Of a DNA stretch of 64,000 nt, positions 42,496 through 51,301 are shown in pieces. A program made the translations under genes and the position numbers. The stretch comes from Clostridiales bacterium (GTDB lineage Bacteria; Bacillota; Clostridia; Christensenellales; Aristaeellaceae), in contig JAAYUF010000059.1 in the NCBI GenBank assembly GCA_012517815.1, positions 34,260-98,259 on the forward strand, in the 5' to 3' direction. The notes under the pieces were generated by a model. The model was given only the letters and a program-made list of their open reading frames with translations. It did no database searches and was not told the origin of the DNA. Position 1 is the stretch's first letter. Each line of letters begins with the position of its first letter.

Positions 42496-42895
42496 TGCGC
42501 TCTCCTTCCGTATACGCCGGAGTGTTCCCCCAGATGCCAGACGCCCATCGCCGTTGAAACGCGCCATGCGCCGCCCAATAGGGCGCACGCGCCGGCCTTG
42601 ATCGGGAACCGTTCCCGATCGGGCAGCGTTGGTCACGTGATCGACCCTCTTCCCGCCAGGCGGTTGCAAGCCAGCCGTGGCAGTCCCGCACCGATTCTCC
42701 GGCACGCCGCCGTCCCTGCCGCGATGGGTAGGAAATGGCGCTCCGCCATACCGCACCAATCAACCGCACGGAGTTCATGCCAATCAGTCGCGGCTGGAGA
42801 ACCCGCCCTGCCTCCGCGACGCACATCGTGGTTCGCCGCCGGATCGTCGCTCTCAGAAAATGCATCCGAGCGGAACGGCGGTTGTTTCGTGCCGC
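42496..42895. other. 400-bp stretch with a 21-bp palindrome
   Basis: No gene is supported. A perfect inverted repeat GATCGGGAAC-C-GTTCCCGATC lies at 42600-42620, about 105 bp upstream of the zinc-ribbon gene, and resembles a dimeric repressor operator. Long ORFs on both strands are shadows. Confidence 0.5.
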
Positions 42896-44641
42896 TCAGG
42901 ACAGTTCCCTGAGCAACCGCTCGACCAGCCGTTGCGCGTATTCCTGCGCGTATTGCGCGTTCTCCTCCAGGGTCGCCTCCGGCAGCGGGCTGTCCCCCAT
43001 CAGGGCGACAAACTGGCTCACCTTCAGCCCCAGCGCGTACTGCACGTCCTGATCGCTTCCGCCGCCGGAAACGAGGTAGTAACACAGGATGGAATCCGTC
43101 TGCCCCATGCGGTGCGCCCGATCCTCCGCCTGGCTGTGAACGGCCGGCGACCAGTCCAGTTCTCCAAACACCACGCACGTGGCGCGTTGCAGGTTCAGCC
43201 CCGACGCCGCGCGCAGCGAAAGGCAGCAAAGGTCGGTTCTCCCGGTCATGAAGCGTTCCACCGAACGCTCCTTCTGCGCGGACGTTTCCCGCCCCGTGAG
43301 AAAGGCGGGCGAAAGCGTACGCAGGTCCTTCTGGTACGCGTCCATCACCTGATGGTGATGCGCAAACAGCAGTACCTTCTCCCCGCCCTCCACCAGCGCA
43401 CGCACGAACTGCACCACATAAGGGGCTTTGGCCAGGCCCGTCGCCTGCCGCTCCCCCTGCTCCACTTCCATGGACAGAATCGCCCGTTGCGAGGCGCTGA
43501 GCGCGGCGTTGTTGCGCAACTGGCGCAACTTTTCGGCGACGGGGCCCATCAGGCGCTGGTAAAGGCTGTCGTCGCTGTCCACGGTGATCACCAGCCGGCG
43601 TTTCGGGGGCAGGTCGGCCAGCACGTCCTGCTTGGTGCGCCGCAGCATAATCCCTTCGCTGCGCAGGTGTTCGCCCAGCAGCTCCGGTCTGGCGACGATC
43701 TGGTTGCCGTACCCGTAGCACCACTCGCGCGTAAAGCTTTCATAATCTCCCAGAAAGTGAAAGTCCAGCGTGTTGATCACGTTCCAGATCTCCGCGCCGC
43801 GGTTGTAAATGGGCGTCCCGCTCAGGCCCACCACGCGCTCCGCCCGCTCCGCCAGCAGGTTGGCCGCGGAATACTTCTCCGTGCCGCTGTGTCGAAGTTC
43901 CTGAATCTCGTCGAATATGACGGTCCGCATGTCCATTTCCTGCAGCGCTTCCTTCCAGCCGCGCAGGAGCAGGTAGTGCATCAGGTACAGGTCCGCCGGC
44001 GGGAGTTCGTAAGGCTTTAGACCTTTGACGACGTGGATGGCCAGCGCGCCGCCGTCCGCCCTGCGGATAAAGCGGCCGATTTCGTTGGCCCAGTTGCGGA
44101 TCAGGTGCGCGGGCACAATGATCATCGAAGGATAAGCCTGCAGCTCGGACAGCATCGCCAGCGCCTGAACCGTTTTGCCCAGGCCCATTTCATCCGCCAG
44201 GAGGCAGCGGTCCGTGCGCAGGAGGAACGCCAGCCCTTCTTCCTGAAACGGCGTCAGGTTTCCAACAAACACGCCCGGGGTCGGCGACACGCGATCGGGC
44301 GCGCGTCTGGCTTCCTCCCGGCGGATCACATACGCCCGCGCCTGCTTTAGCGCCTCCCGCCAGCGCGCTTCATCCTGCGGCTTCACTTCAAGGGGATAGC
44401 GCAGCATCAGCCAGTTGAGATCGCCCACGATGCGTCGGTGGGCCGTAAAGCGGGCTTCCCCGCGCCGGTTGGTAGCAGCCCCGGGAAACAGCCGCTTGCA
44501 TAGCTCCGTGACCCCGGGTTCCGCTTTCACGACCCAGCAGTTGCGTTTGCGGTTGTAGCTCAGTGTCCCGTAGGTGCGCTGCCCGGCCGCGGCGGCGCCG
44601 TCCTCGGCCAGGTAGGGCGGCAGTCCGAACGTATCGCTCAA
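42896..44641 (-). CDS. SNF2-family helicase/ATPase
   Basis: This 581-aa SNF2-type DNA translocase has motif I LADEMGLGKTVQALAML, motif Ia MIIVPAHLIRNW, motif II VIFDEIQEL (DEIQ instead of the usual DEAH), motif III VGLSGTPIYN, motif V GLNLQRATCVVFGELDWSPAV and motif VI QAEDRAHRMGQTDSI. A roughly 120-residue N-terminal region resembles HARP-like domains (YNRKRNCWVVKAEPGVTELCKRLFPG). The start is TTG 44641, overlapping the TGA of the nuclease-like gene by 4 bp, so the two are translationally coupled. Its partner and position inside the obg operon are unusual; see findings. Confidence 0.93.
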   Translation of the reverse strand: MSDTFGLPPYLAEDGAAAAGQRTYGTLSYNRKRNCWVVKAEPGVTELCKRLFPGAATNRRGEARFTAHRRIVGDLNWLMLRYPLEVKPQDEARWREALKQARAYVIRREEARRAPDRVSPTPGVFVGNLTPFQEEGLAFLLRTDRCLLADEMGLGKTVQALAMLSELQAYPSMIIVPAHLIRNWANEIGRFIRRADGGALAIHVVKGLKPYELPPADLYLMHYLLLRGWKEALQEMDMRTVIFDEIQELRHSGTEKYSAANLLAERAERVVGLSGTPIYNRGAEIWNVINTLDFHFLGDYESFTREWCYGYGNQIVARPELLGEHLRSEGIMLRRTKQDVLADLPPKRRLVITVDSDDSLYQRLMGPVAEKLRQLRNNAALSASQRAILSMEVEQGERQATGLAKAPYVVQFVRALVEGGEKVLLFAHHHQVMDAYQKDLRTLSPAFLTGRETSAQKERSVERFMTGRTDLCCLSLRAASGLNLQRATCVVFGELDWSPAVHSQAEDRAHRMGQTDSILCYYLVSGGGSDQDVQYALGLKVSQFVALMGDSPLPEATLEENAQYAQEYAQRLVERLLRELS

Positions 44642-45000
44642 GGCAGGCTCACCCCCCAGAGCTGCGACAGCACCAGCGGGTAAACGGGCTTGCCGCGGAT
44701 GGCCTCCGGGATGCGCACGCTGCGCCAGCTAACCACAATCAGGCACCCGATGAGCTCGCTGCCGGCATAGCGCGTCAGTTGCGCTTTGAGTGTGGTTGGA
44801 TTGGGTTTGCCGTTTTTAATCTCAATGCCCACGTCGCCCACCAGAAAATCGATCCGGCTGCCCGGCGCAAGCAGGGCTTCATGCCGCCCGAAAAGCCCGC
44901 ACGCCTCCAGCTGAGCGCCGATCAGCCGGTGCAGGTCCGTTTCATGCATGGCAAAAGGAGGCCGCATCGCGCGCAGGGCGTCCAGCACGTCCATCGCCAT
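44638..45000 (-). CDS. small PD-(D/E)XK nuclease-like protein
   Basis: This 120-aa protein starts at ATG 45000 behind AAGGAGGCTGCGAC. The core RIDFLVGDVGIEIKNGKPNPTTLKAQLTRYAGSELIGCLIVVSW has the D-x(~8)-E-x-K arrangement of PD-(D/E)XK nucleases, and an N-terminal glutamate (MHETDLHRLI) could complete the site. No certain family can be named. It overlaps the SNF2 helicase downstream by 4 bp and follows yhbY by 32 bp. Together they look like a two-gene helicase-nuclease module acting on DNA; whether for repair or defence is not clear. Confidence 0.75.
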   Translation of the reverse strand: MAMDVLDALRAMRPPFAMHETDLHRLIGAQLEACGLFGRHEALLAPGSRIDFLVGDVGIEIKNGKPNPTTLKAQLTRYAGSELIGCLIVVSWRSVRIPEAIRGKPVYPLVLSQLWGVSLP

Positions 45001-45032
45001 GTCGCAGCCTCCTTCCCTGCCCGGTGGGTTTT

Positions 45033-45320
45033 CTACTCCAGTTTGATCCGCTTGTTCTCGCGGCTTTCCCGGTACAGTACGAAGCGCCGCCCGATGCATT
45101 GCACCGCCTCGGCGTGCGTGCGCTCGCTCAGCAGGTCGCACGCTTCCCGGGCGGTCAGCTCGCTGTTGGGCTGCACCGCGCATTTGATCAGCTCGCGTGC
45201 TTCCAGCGCGTCGTAAGCTTCTTTCACGGTCGCGTCGGTCACGCCGTCCTTGCCGATGTAGAGGATGGTTTCCAGCGTATTGGCCATGCCCCGCAGGGTG
45301 GCCCTTTGCTTGCTGTTCAT
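45033..45320 (-). CDS. yhbY: YhbY family ribosome-assembly RNA-binding protein
   Basis: This is a 95-aa CRM-domain protein, which associates with pre-50S particles. It reads MNSKQRATLRGMANTLETILYIGKDGVTDATVKEAYDALEARELIKCAVQPNSE...GRRFVLYRESRENKRIKLE, with the GKDG loop and R-x-x-V-L-Y-R typical of the family. It lies 12 bp after obg, another ribosome-assembly factor, an arrangement common in Bacillota. It ends with TAG at exactly the family's usual end. Confidence 0.95.
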   Translation of the reverse strand: MNSKQRATLRGMANTLETILYIGKDGVTDATVKEAYDALEARELIKCAVQPNSELTAREACDLLSERTHAEAVQCIGRRFVLYRESRENKRIKLE

Positions 45321-45332
45321 GGTTGCTCCTTT

Positions 45333-46598
45333 TTACTCGATGAAGTCGAATTCCATATCGCCGATGCGCACGGTGCTGCCTTCGCCCGCGCCGGCCGCCC
45401 GCAGGGCGTCGATCACGCCGCGGTCGCGCAGGGTCCGGTGGAACCAGCTGAGGCTTTCCTCGTCGTCGAAGTTCACGCTGTCGATCAGATGCTCCATTGC
45501 CCCTCCGTCCACCACGTAGACGCCGCCGTCCCGGCCGATGGTAAAGGACTCGCGCGGCAGCTCGTCCATAAGCGGCGTTTCCTCGTACGTGCGCGGCGGG
45601 GGCAGTTCGGGAAGCATCCGCACGATTTCGTCCAGCAGGGCGTCAAACCCGGTATGAGCCGCCGCGCTGACCGGGAACGCCAGGTAGCCAAGCTTCGCAA
45701 ACGCCTTTACCAGCCGGGTAAGCTCGGCGTCGTCCAAGATCAGATCGCACTTGTTGAGCACCACCAGCTGCGGGCGGCCGATCGGTTCGCCATACGCGGA
45801 CAGTTCCCGGTTGATCACCGCGAAGTCCTCCAGCGGATCGCGCCCCTCGCTACCGGCGGCGTCCACCACATGCAGGAGCAGCCGCGTGCGCTCCACATGG
45901 CGTAAAAAATCGTGGCCAAGGCCCACGCCTTCGCTGGCGCCCTCCACCAGGCCTGGGATATCCGCCAGCACAAAGTCGGTATCATAGCGCTTGACGATAC
46001 CCAGATTGGGCGTGAGGGTGGTAAAGTGATAGTTGGCGATCTTCGGCTTGGCCGCCGTCAGCGCCGCCAGAATGGTGCTCTTGCCTACGTTGGGGAAACC
46101 GACAAGCCCAACGTCCGCGATTGTTTTCAGTTCCAGCCGGAAAACCGCGGTTTCGGTCTTCATGCCGGGTTTGGCGAAATTGGGCGCCTGCCGCGTCGGC
46201 GTGGCAAAACGCGCGTTACCGTGCCCGCCGCGGCCGCCGTACAGCAGCACCTTGCGCTGTCCGGGCGTGTTCATATCCGCGATGACCGCGCCGTCCGCTT
46301 CCCGCAGAAACACGGTGCCGACGGGCACGCGAATGACAAGGTCCTCCCCGTTTTTACCGTGGCAGCGTCCGGCACTGCCATCCACACCGTTTTCGGCCGC
46401 GTACTTGCTGCAAAAGCGAAAATCGAGCAGCGTGTGCATGTTCGGATCGGCCTGGAGCACCACGTTGCCGCCGTTGCCGCCGTCACCGCCGTCCGGGCCC
46501 CCGTTTTGCACAAATTTTTCCCGGTGGAACGATACGCAGCCGTTGCCGCCGTTGCCGGCCTTGGCGGTGATCCGTACCCGATCTACGAAAGCTGACAT
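45333..46598 (-). CDS. obg: GTPase Obg
   Basis: Obg is an essential GTPase in 50S assembly and stress signalling. The 421-aa protein has the glycine-rich N-terminal fold (FVDRVRITAKAGNGGNGCVSFHREKFVQNGGPDGGDGGNGG), the G domain with GFPNVGKST, DIPGLVEGASEGVGLG and NKCD, and a C-terminal OCT domain (~350-421). ATG 46598 follows GAGGAGGAAACC. In most Bacillota rplU and rpmA precede obg; here nth does instead. Confidence 0.97.
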   Translation of the reverse strand: MSAFVDRVRITAKAGNGGNGCVSFHREKFVQNGGPDGGDGGNGGNVVLQADPNMHTLLDFRFCSKYAAENGVDGSAGRCHGKNGEDLVIRVPVGTVFLREADGAVIADMNTPGQRKVLLYGGRGGHGNARFATPTRQAPNFAKPGMKTETAVFRLELKTIADVGLVGFPNVGKSTILAALTAAKPKIANYHFTTLTPNLGIVKRYDTDFVLADIPGLVEGASEGVGLGHDFLRHVERTRLLLHVVDAAGSEGRDPLEDFAVINRELSAYGEPIGRPQLVVLNKCDLILDDAELTRLVKAFAKLGYLAFPVSAAAHTGFDALLDEIVRMLPELPPPRTYEETPLMDELPRESFTIGRDGGVYVVDGGAMEHLIDSVNFDDEESLSWFHRTLRDRGVIDALRAAGAGEGSTVRIGDMEFDFIE

Positions 46599-46799
46599 GG
46601 TTTCCTCCTCAATGTAAACGCGGTGTGACGTTCGATGGTATCACCGCTTCGCGAGCTTCGTTGTGTTTTTTATTTCAGACGTTTGTTCCGATTTGGCGGC
46701 ATGGCCCGCTGGACCCCCGTGTTTCGGTTGGCCCGTCCGGCCGGATTCAGAAGCCGGCCGAGTCTGCAGCGCTGTTTCCGGGTTGGCCGGGCCTCCTGA

Positions 46800-47606
46800 C
46801 TAGCCAGTGCCCCGGACCTTTCTCGCGTTCTCTTTCTTTGCGGCACTGTCTGGCGCTCCCGCGCCGTTCGGTTCGTCCGCCGCCCGCAATGCCCCAGCCT
46901 TCGCCCTCCCATGCCCGGAACCGGCAGCGGCCTTCTCGGAGAGACTGTTATCGTCCTGCACCGCAGAAACCGACGGTATCGGCCTGTTGAAACAGGCGCA
47001 CTCCAGGGCAATCCCGCACGTTTCGCAGGCCGGTTTGCGGGCATGGCACTGTCTGCGTCCGTGAAAAATCAGCCAGTGGTGCGCGGCGATCCAATCCCGG
47101 CGGGGAATCACGTCCATCAGCTGGCGCTCGGTTTCTTCCACCGTTTTGGCGTTCGCCAGCCCCAGCCGGTTGCTCACGCGGAACACGTGCGTATCCACCG
47201 CGATGGTCGGCACGCCGAAAGCGTTGGCCAGCACCACGTTTGCGGTTTTGCGCCCGACGCCCGGAAGCGCGGTCAGCGCTTCCATGGTGCCGGGCACTTT
47301 GCCTCCGTGCCGGATCAGGATCAGCCGGCACGCTTCCACAATGTGACTCGCTTTGCTTTTAAACCCGCAGCTGCGCACCATCGGGAAAACATCCTCAACC
47401 CGCGCGGCCGCCATGGCTTCCACCGTCGGGTACGCCAGAAACAGCGCCGGCGTCACCTTGTTTACCTGCACGTCCGTGCTCTGGGCGGACAGCATCACCG
47501 CCACCAATGTTTCGTACGGGTTGGTAAAGCGCAGTTCGGGGCGGGCGTCCGGATACAGCGCGGCGAGTTTGGTTAACACCGCGCGTTGCGTGCTGGTGCT
47601 GGGCAT
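46800..47606 (-). CDS. nth: endonuclease III, with 55-residue C-terminal extension
   Basis: Nth removes oxidised pyrimidines and cuts at the resulting abasic site. Family motifs are LSAQSTDVQVNKVTPALF, the helix-hairpin-helix LTALPGVGRKTANVVLANAFG with the catalytic lysine, VDTHVFRVSNRLGL with the catalytic aspartate, and the Fe-S cluster CHARKPACETCGIALEC (C-x6-C-x2-C-x5-C). Usual length is about 210 aa; here 268 because of a low-complexity tail after the cluster, ending at TAG. It is 15 bp after the folT-like gene. Confidence 0.95.
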   Translation of the reverse strand: MPSTSTQRAVLTKLAALYPDARPELRFTNPYETLVAVMLSAQSTDVQVNKVTPALFLAYPTVEAMAAARVEDVFPMVRSCGFKSKASHIVEACRLILIRHGGKVPGTMEALTALPGVGRKTANVVLANAFGVPTIAVDTHVFRVSNRLGLANAKTVEETERQLMDVIPRRDWIAAHHWLIFHGRRQCHARKPACETCGIALECACFNRPIPSVSAVQDDNSLSEKAAAGSGHGRAKAGALRAADEPNGAGAPDSAAKKENARKVRGTG

Positions 47607-47621
47607 GGCTTGGGTTCTCCT

Positions 47622-48218
47622 TTACTGGCTGTCGCCCATTTTCGCGCGGGCGCCGCCGCGGATCTCGTCCGGCAGGAGCGTTGCGGGCAAACGGTCCAGT
47701 GCGATGCAGGTCAGGGTGATGGCCACCGTAAACACCGGGATTTCCGCCAGGTTGAAAGGCAGGCGGGCCATCAGGAGCACCCAGTAGCCGCGGTTTACCA
47801 GGAACGTAAGCCAGTACGAATTCAGGAATATGTAGACGGCTGCGGCCATCGCCGCCGACAGCAGCGCGCGCACCGTCAGTTCCAGATAACCGCTGCGCAC
47901 GGAAATGCTCAGCCACTTCTGGTAGCGGGGATTCATCATCCAGCCATACAGAAACCCGACGATCAGCGCCGTTACGGTGAAACCGGGAAAATACGCGCCG
48001 GTTCCAAAGATCAGCGTACCCAAAATATCGCCCAGGCCCGCGACAATCATGGCGCCGACGGGTCCCAGCAGGTATCCCGCCGCCGCGATGGGCAGGAAAC
48101 CGAAGTTCATCTGTTTTTCCAACAGCGCGACCTGCACCAGATTTCCCAGCACAATCTGCAGCGCGACCAGCACGCCCGCGTAGGTCATCCACAGCGTCGA
48201 AAAGCGGATTTTTCTCAT
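47622..48218 (-). CDS. ECF transporter substrate-binding subunit, folate (FolT)-like
   Basis: This 198-aa membrane protein with about six helices is an S component of an energy-coupling-factor transporter, which captures a vitamin and works with a shared EcfAA'T module encoded elsewhere. It begins MRKIRFSTLWMTYAGVLVALQIVLGNLV, with AAAGYLLGPVGAMIVAGLGDILGTLIF and NSYWLTFL typical of the folate group. ATG 48218 follows GGGGGAGGG. The vitamin (folate most likely) is inferred. It probably leads a transcript with nth and obg. Confidence 0.85.
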   Translation of the reverse strand: MRKIRFSTLWMTYAGVLVALQIVLGNLVQVALLEKQMNFGFLPIAAAGYLLGPVGAMIVAGLGDILGTLIFGTGAYFPGFTVTALIVGFLYGWMMNPRYQKWLSISVRSGYLELTVRALLSAAMAAAVYIFLNSYWLTFLVNRGYWVLLMARLPFNLAEIPVFTVAITLTCIALDRLPATLLPDEIRGGARAKMGDSQ

Positions 48219-48274
48219 GGCATACCCTCCCCCAGTTCCAGGCATCAACGGAATGAGTGCAAAAAACCATCTGC

Positions 48275-48303
48275 ATTGTACAGGAAAACACGCGCGCGCG
48301 CAA
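48275..48303 (-). promoter_or_regulatory. promoter of the folT-nth(-obg) group
   Basis: On the minus strand TTGCGC, 17 bp, TACAAT; the leader is about 60 nt. I looked for a folate riboswitch in it and do not see one. Confidence 0.7.
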
Positions 48304-48399
48304 GTGAGTACCTACGTTGTCAGGCCGTGCGCAGGGTTTGACAAACCGCGCGTTTCAGCCGTGAAAACGGCTCGGGCTTCCCGTTGCGCGCGCCATCAA

Positions 48400-48427
48400 C
48401 AAGGCGAGGGCCGGTGCCCTCGCCTTG
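48400..48427 (-). terminator. hairpin terminating pgi
   Basis: CAAGGCGAGGGC and GCCCTCGCCTTG form a perfect 12-bp stem with a 4-base loop, starting 8 bp after the TAG stop of pgi. The T run is weak. Confidence 0.65.
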
Positions 48428-48435
48428 CGGGTCGT

Positions 48436-49857
48436 CTACAGCAGATACTTTTTCAGGAGTTCGGGCCGATCTTTCATCTCAGCGGCCTTTCTCAGGTACT
48501 TGGGGCTGGTATTGCCCAGCACCGCGTAGCTGGCCAGCTTGCTGTTTTCGACGCCCGGCTGGTTGAAGGCGTCCACGTCTAGCAGCTCGCCCGCATAGGC
48601 CGTCGCCATCTCAAAAAAGCAGAGCAGCTGGCCGATCGTGTACGCATTCACCTCCGGCAGGGTGATGGTCTGGCTCATGCGGCCCGCGCTGTACAGCGCG
48701 TACTCCGTGCCTCGAAGCTCCGCGTCGATCAGCTGGTTCAGGCTCTTGCCGCCCAGAAACGCCACGTCGGGAAAGGCTTCGCAGCCGTGCGCGATCGCAA
48801 CCTCGCTGCGGAAGGTTCCAACCTTCAGGAAGGTGATCACCTTGTCGTACGGGCCTTCGGTGTACAGCTGCAGCTGACTGTGCTGGTCGGTTACGCCCAG
48901 GGCCTTGGTGGGGGTCTGCCCGTTGTTGACGGCCATGCCCTTACGGGTCACGTTCTTGCCGAGGCTTTCCGCCCACAGCTGGCAAAACCAGTCCGCCATG
49001 AACTTGAGGCTGTCGGCATAAGGCATGACGACCTGCACGTTTGCGTGGCTGTCTTCCATGGCGATGTACTGGAGCACGGCTTCCAGCAGCGCGGGGTTCT
49101 TCCAAACATCGCCGCTCTTGCAGCGCCTGTCCATCGCCGCCGCGCCCTCCAGCATCGCGCGGATGTCGATGCCGCATACGGCGGCCGGCAGCAGCCCCAC
49201 GGGGCTTAGCTCGCTGAAACGCCCGCCTACCCCGTCGGGGATAAAGAACAGCTCAAACCCTTCCTGGCGTGCCAGCTGAATCAGGTTGCCGCGTTCGCTG
49301 TCCGTCGTGGCGATGATGTGTTTTTGCCAGCCCTCGCCGACTTCCTTTTTCAGGAGATCGGAAATGATCAGGTACTGGCTCATGGTTTCGGCGGTGGCGC
49401 CGCTCTTGGTGATGATGTTGAAGCAGGAACGCTTCACGTCGATCACATCCAGCAGCGAAGCCATGCGTTCCGGGTCGATGTTGTCCTCGACGTAGAACTT
49501 TGGTCCGCCCCGCTTTTCGGCGGGCAGGTCGTTCCAGCGCTGATGGTTGAGCGCCTGCTGCACGGCGATCGGCCCCAGCGCGCTGCCGCCGATTCCCAGG
49601 ACGATGAACGCGTCAAACCGCGCGCGTACGTCCGCCGCAACTTTTTCGATCTTTTCCACAATGGCGGTCTGGTTAAAAGGCAGATCCATCCAGCCCAGCC
49701 ATCCCTTGCCGCGGTTGTTTTCCACGGCAGCCTGCGCTGCGCGCGCGGCGTCCTTCATCATCTCGACTTCGCCAGCGTCCACGCCATACTGAAAGCCGAC
49801 GATATCACTCATCATATGGTTGACATCCAATACAATCGGTTCTTTCTTACCTTCCAT
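48436..49857 (-). CDS. pgi: glucose-6-phosphate isomerase
   Basis: Pgi interconverts glucose-6-phosphate and fructose-6-phosphate in glycolysis. The 473-aa protein shows FDAFIVLGIGGSALGPIAVQQAL, FNIITKSGATAETMSQYLII for the sugar phosphate, a DGVGGRFSELSPVGLLPAA signature and DQHSQLQLYTEGPYDKVITF. ATG 49857 follows GGGAAGGGG. It is monocistronic with its own promoter and terminator, and it stops at TAG immediately before the hairpin. Confidence 0.96.
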   Translation of the reverse strand: MEGKKEPIVLDVNHMMSDIVGFQYGVDAGEVEMMKDAARAAQAAVENNRGKGWLGWMDLPFNQTAIVEKIEKVAADVRARFDAFIVLGIGGSALGPIAVQQALNHQRWNDLPAEKRGGPKFYVEDNIDPERMASLLDVIDVKRSCFNIITKSGATAETMSQYLIISDLLKKEVGEGWQKHIIATTDSERGNLIQLARQEGFELFFIPDGVGGRFSELSPVGLLPAAVCGIDIRAMLEGAAAMDRRCKSGDVWKNPALLEAVLQYIAMEDSHANVQVVMPYADSLKFMADWFCQLWAESLGKNVTRKGMAVNNGQTPTKALGVTDQHSQLQLYTEGPYDKVITFLKVGTFRSEVAIAHGCEAFPDVAFLGGKSLNQLIDAELRGTEYALYSAGRMSQTITLPEVNAYTIGQLLCFFEMATAYAGELLDVDAFNQPGVENSKLASYAVLGNTSPKYLRKAAEMKDRPELLKKYLL

Positions 49858-49907
49858 GCGTACCCTTCCCCTTCCCTATCTCATGCGTCCGGCATGACAA
49901 CGCTGTG

Positions 49908-49936
49908 ATTATACCATATGCATGGCGCTTTGAAAA
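49908..49936 (-). promoter_or_regulatory. promoter of pgi
   Basis: On the minus strand TTTTCA, 17 bp, TATAAT. Confidence 0.6.
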
Positions 49937-50054
49937 CAAGGGCGGGAAGTTCGGCGCGGTTATCCTGCAAACCCGCTTTGCGGCCGGTTTTGCGGGACGG
50001 CGCGCGTGGCGCGGTTCCGCGGCCCGCGGCGCGTCGCCCCTTGGAAGCGGCGCA

Positions 50055-50083
50055 TTGCGCGTAACGGCCAATCATGCTAAAAT
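50055..50083 (+). promoter_or_regulatory. promoter of the malic enzyme gene
   Basis: TTGCGC, 17 bp, TAAAAT, with ATGC before the -10. Confidence 0.7.
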
Positions 50084-50116
50084 AACTTGATATTGACCGA
50101 CAGGGAGTGGGACACC

Positions 50117-51301
50117 ATGGATATTCGTGCCAGGGCGCTGGAAAAGCATTACGAGTGGCAGGGAAAGCTCGAGGTAACGCCGCGCGTGCGCATCACCAAC
50201 CGCGAAGAGCTTTCGCTTGCCTATACGCCGGGCGTCGCCGAGCCCTGCATGGTCATCCACGAGCATCCTGAAAAAAGCTTCGAGCTGACTCGCCGCCACA
50301 ACATGGTCGCGGTGATTACCGACGGAACGGCGGTTCTCGGGCTGGGTGACATCGGCCCGGAAGCCGGCATGCCGGTCATGGAAGGCAAATGCGTGCTCAT
50401 GAAAGAATTCGGCGGCGTGGACGCGATCCCACTGTGCCTGAAAACTAAGGATGTAGACGAACTGGTGCGGACGATCTACCTGCTCTCGGGCAGTTTCGGC
50501 GGCATCAATCTGGAAGATATCAGCGCGCCGCGCTGCTTTGAGGTCGAAACCCGGTTGCAGGAACTCTGCGACATCCCCATTTTTCACGACGACCAGCATG
50601 GCACGGCGGTGGTTGTGACCGCCGCGCTGATCAACGCGCTCAAGCTCGTGAAAAAGCAAATGAAGGATATCACCTGCGTGATCAACGGGGCCGGTTCGGC
50701 CGGCATCGCGATTGCCAAACACCTGATGCGCTTTGGCGTGGGAGACCTGATCCTTTTAGGGCGGCACGGCATCGTCGTGGAGGGGCGCGAAAAGATGAAC
50801 CCCGCCCAGCAGGCGATGAGCCTGATAACCAACCGCCGTCGCCTGCGCGGCGGCTTGTCCGAGGCGATGGCCGGCGCAGACGTGTTTATCGGGGTTTCCG
50901 TGCCCGGCGTGCTGACCGGGGAGATGGTCCGCACCATGGCGCGCGACCCCATCGTGTTCCCCATGGCAAACCCCGTGCCCGAGATCGCCCCCGAGGAAGC
51001 GCTGGCGGCCGGGGCCGCGGTCGTTGGCACCGGCCGCAGCGACTACGAGAATCAGATCAACAACGTGCTGGCATTCCCCGGCATCTTCCGGGGCGCGCTG
51101 GACGTGCGCGCCGCTCGCATCAATGAGGAAATGAAAGCCGCCGCTTCGCTGGCCATCGCCTCGCTGGTCTCGGACGCTGAGCTTAACCCGCACTATATCC
51201 TTCCGCAGGCGTTCGACCGGCGCGTCGGTCCCGCCGTGGCGCAGGCCGTCGCGCGCGCCGCGCAGGAGAGCGGCGTCGCGCGCAAAGCGTCAGAGGCATG
51301 A
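50117..51301 (+). CDS. NAD(P)-dependent malic enzyme
   Basis: This 394-aa enzyme decarboxylates malate to pyruvate. It shows VRITNREELSLAYTPGVAEPC, VITDGTAVLGLGDIGPEAGMPVMEGK, the metal-binding IFHDDQHGTAVV, and the Rossmann segment VINGAGSAGIAIAKHLMRFGV. ATG 50117 follows GGGAGTGGGACACC; the ORF-track start ten residues earlier overlaps the promoter region. NAD or NADP preference cannot be read reliably. The stop overlaps the YjbR gene (ATGA). Confidence 0.95.
   Translation: MDIRARALEKHYEWQGKLEVTPRVRITNREELSLAYTPGVAEPCMVIHEHPEKSFELTRRHNMVAVITDGTAVLGLGDIGPEAGMPVMEGKCVLMKEFGGVDAIPLCLKTKDVDELVRTIYLLSGSFGGINLEDISAPRCFEVETRLQELCDIPIFHDDQHGTAVVVTAALINALKLVKKQMKDITCVINGAGSAGIAIAKHLMRFGVGDLILLGRHGIVVEGREKMNPAQQAMSLITNRRRLRGGLSEAMAGADVFIGVSVPGVLTGEMVRTMARDPIVFPMANPVPEIAPEEALAAGAAVVGTGRSDYENQINNVLAFPGIFRGALDVRAARINEEMKAAASLAIASLVSDAELNPHYILPQAFDRRVGPAVAQAVARAAQESGVARKASEA

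Noticed and set aside
42600-42620. LexA box
   Set aside because: The Gram-positive LexA site has GAAC and GTTC separated by four bases; here they are separated by one.
48219-48275. Folate riboswitch before the folT-like gene
   Set aside because: The leader is only about 60 nt and lacks the conserved stems of tetrahydrofolate riboswitches.
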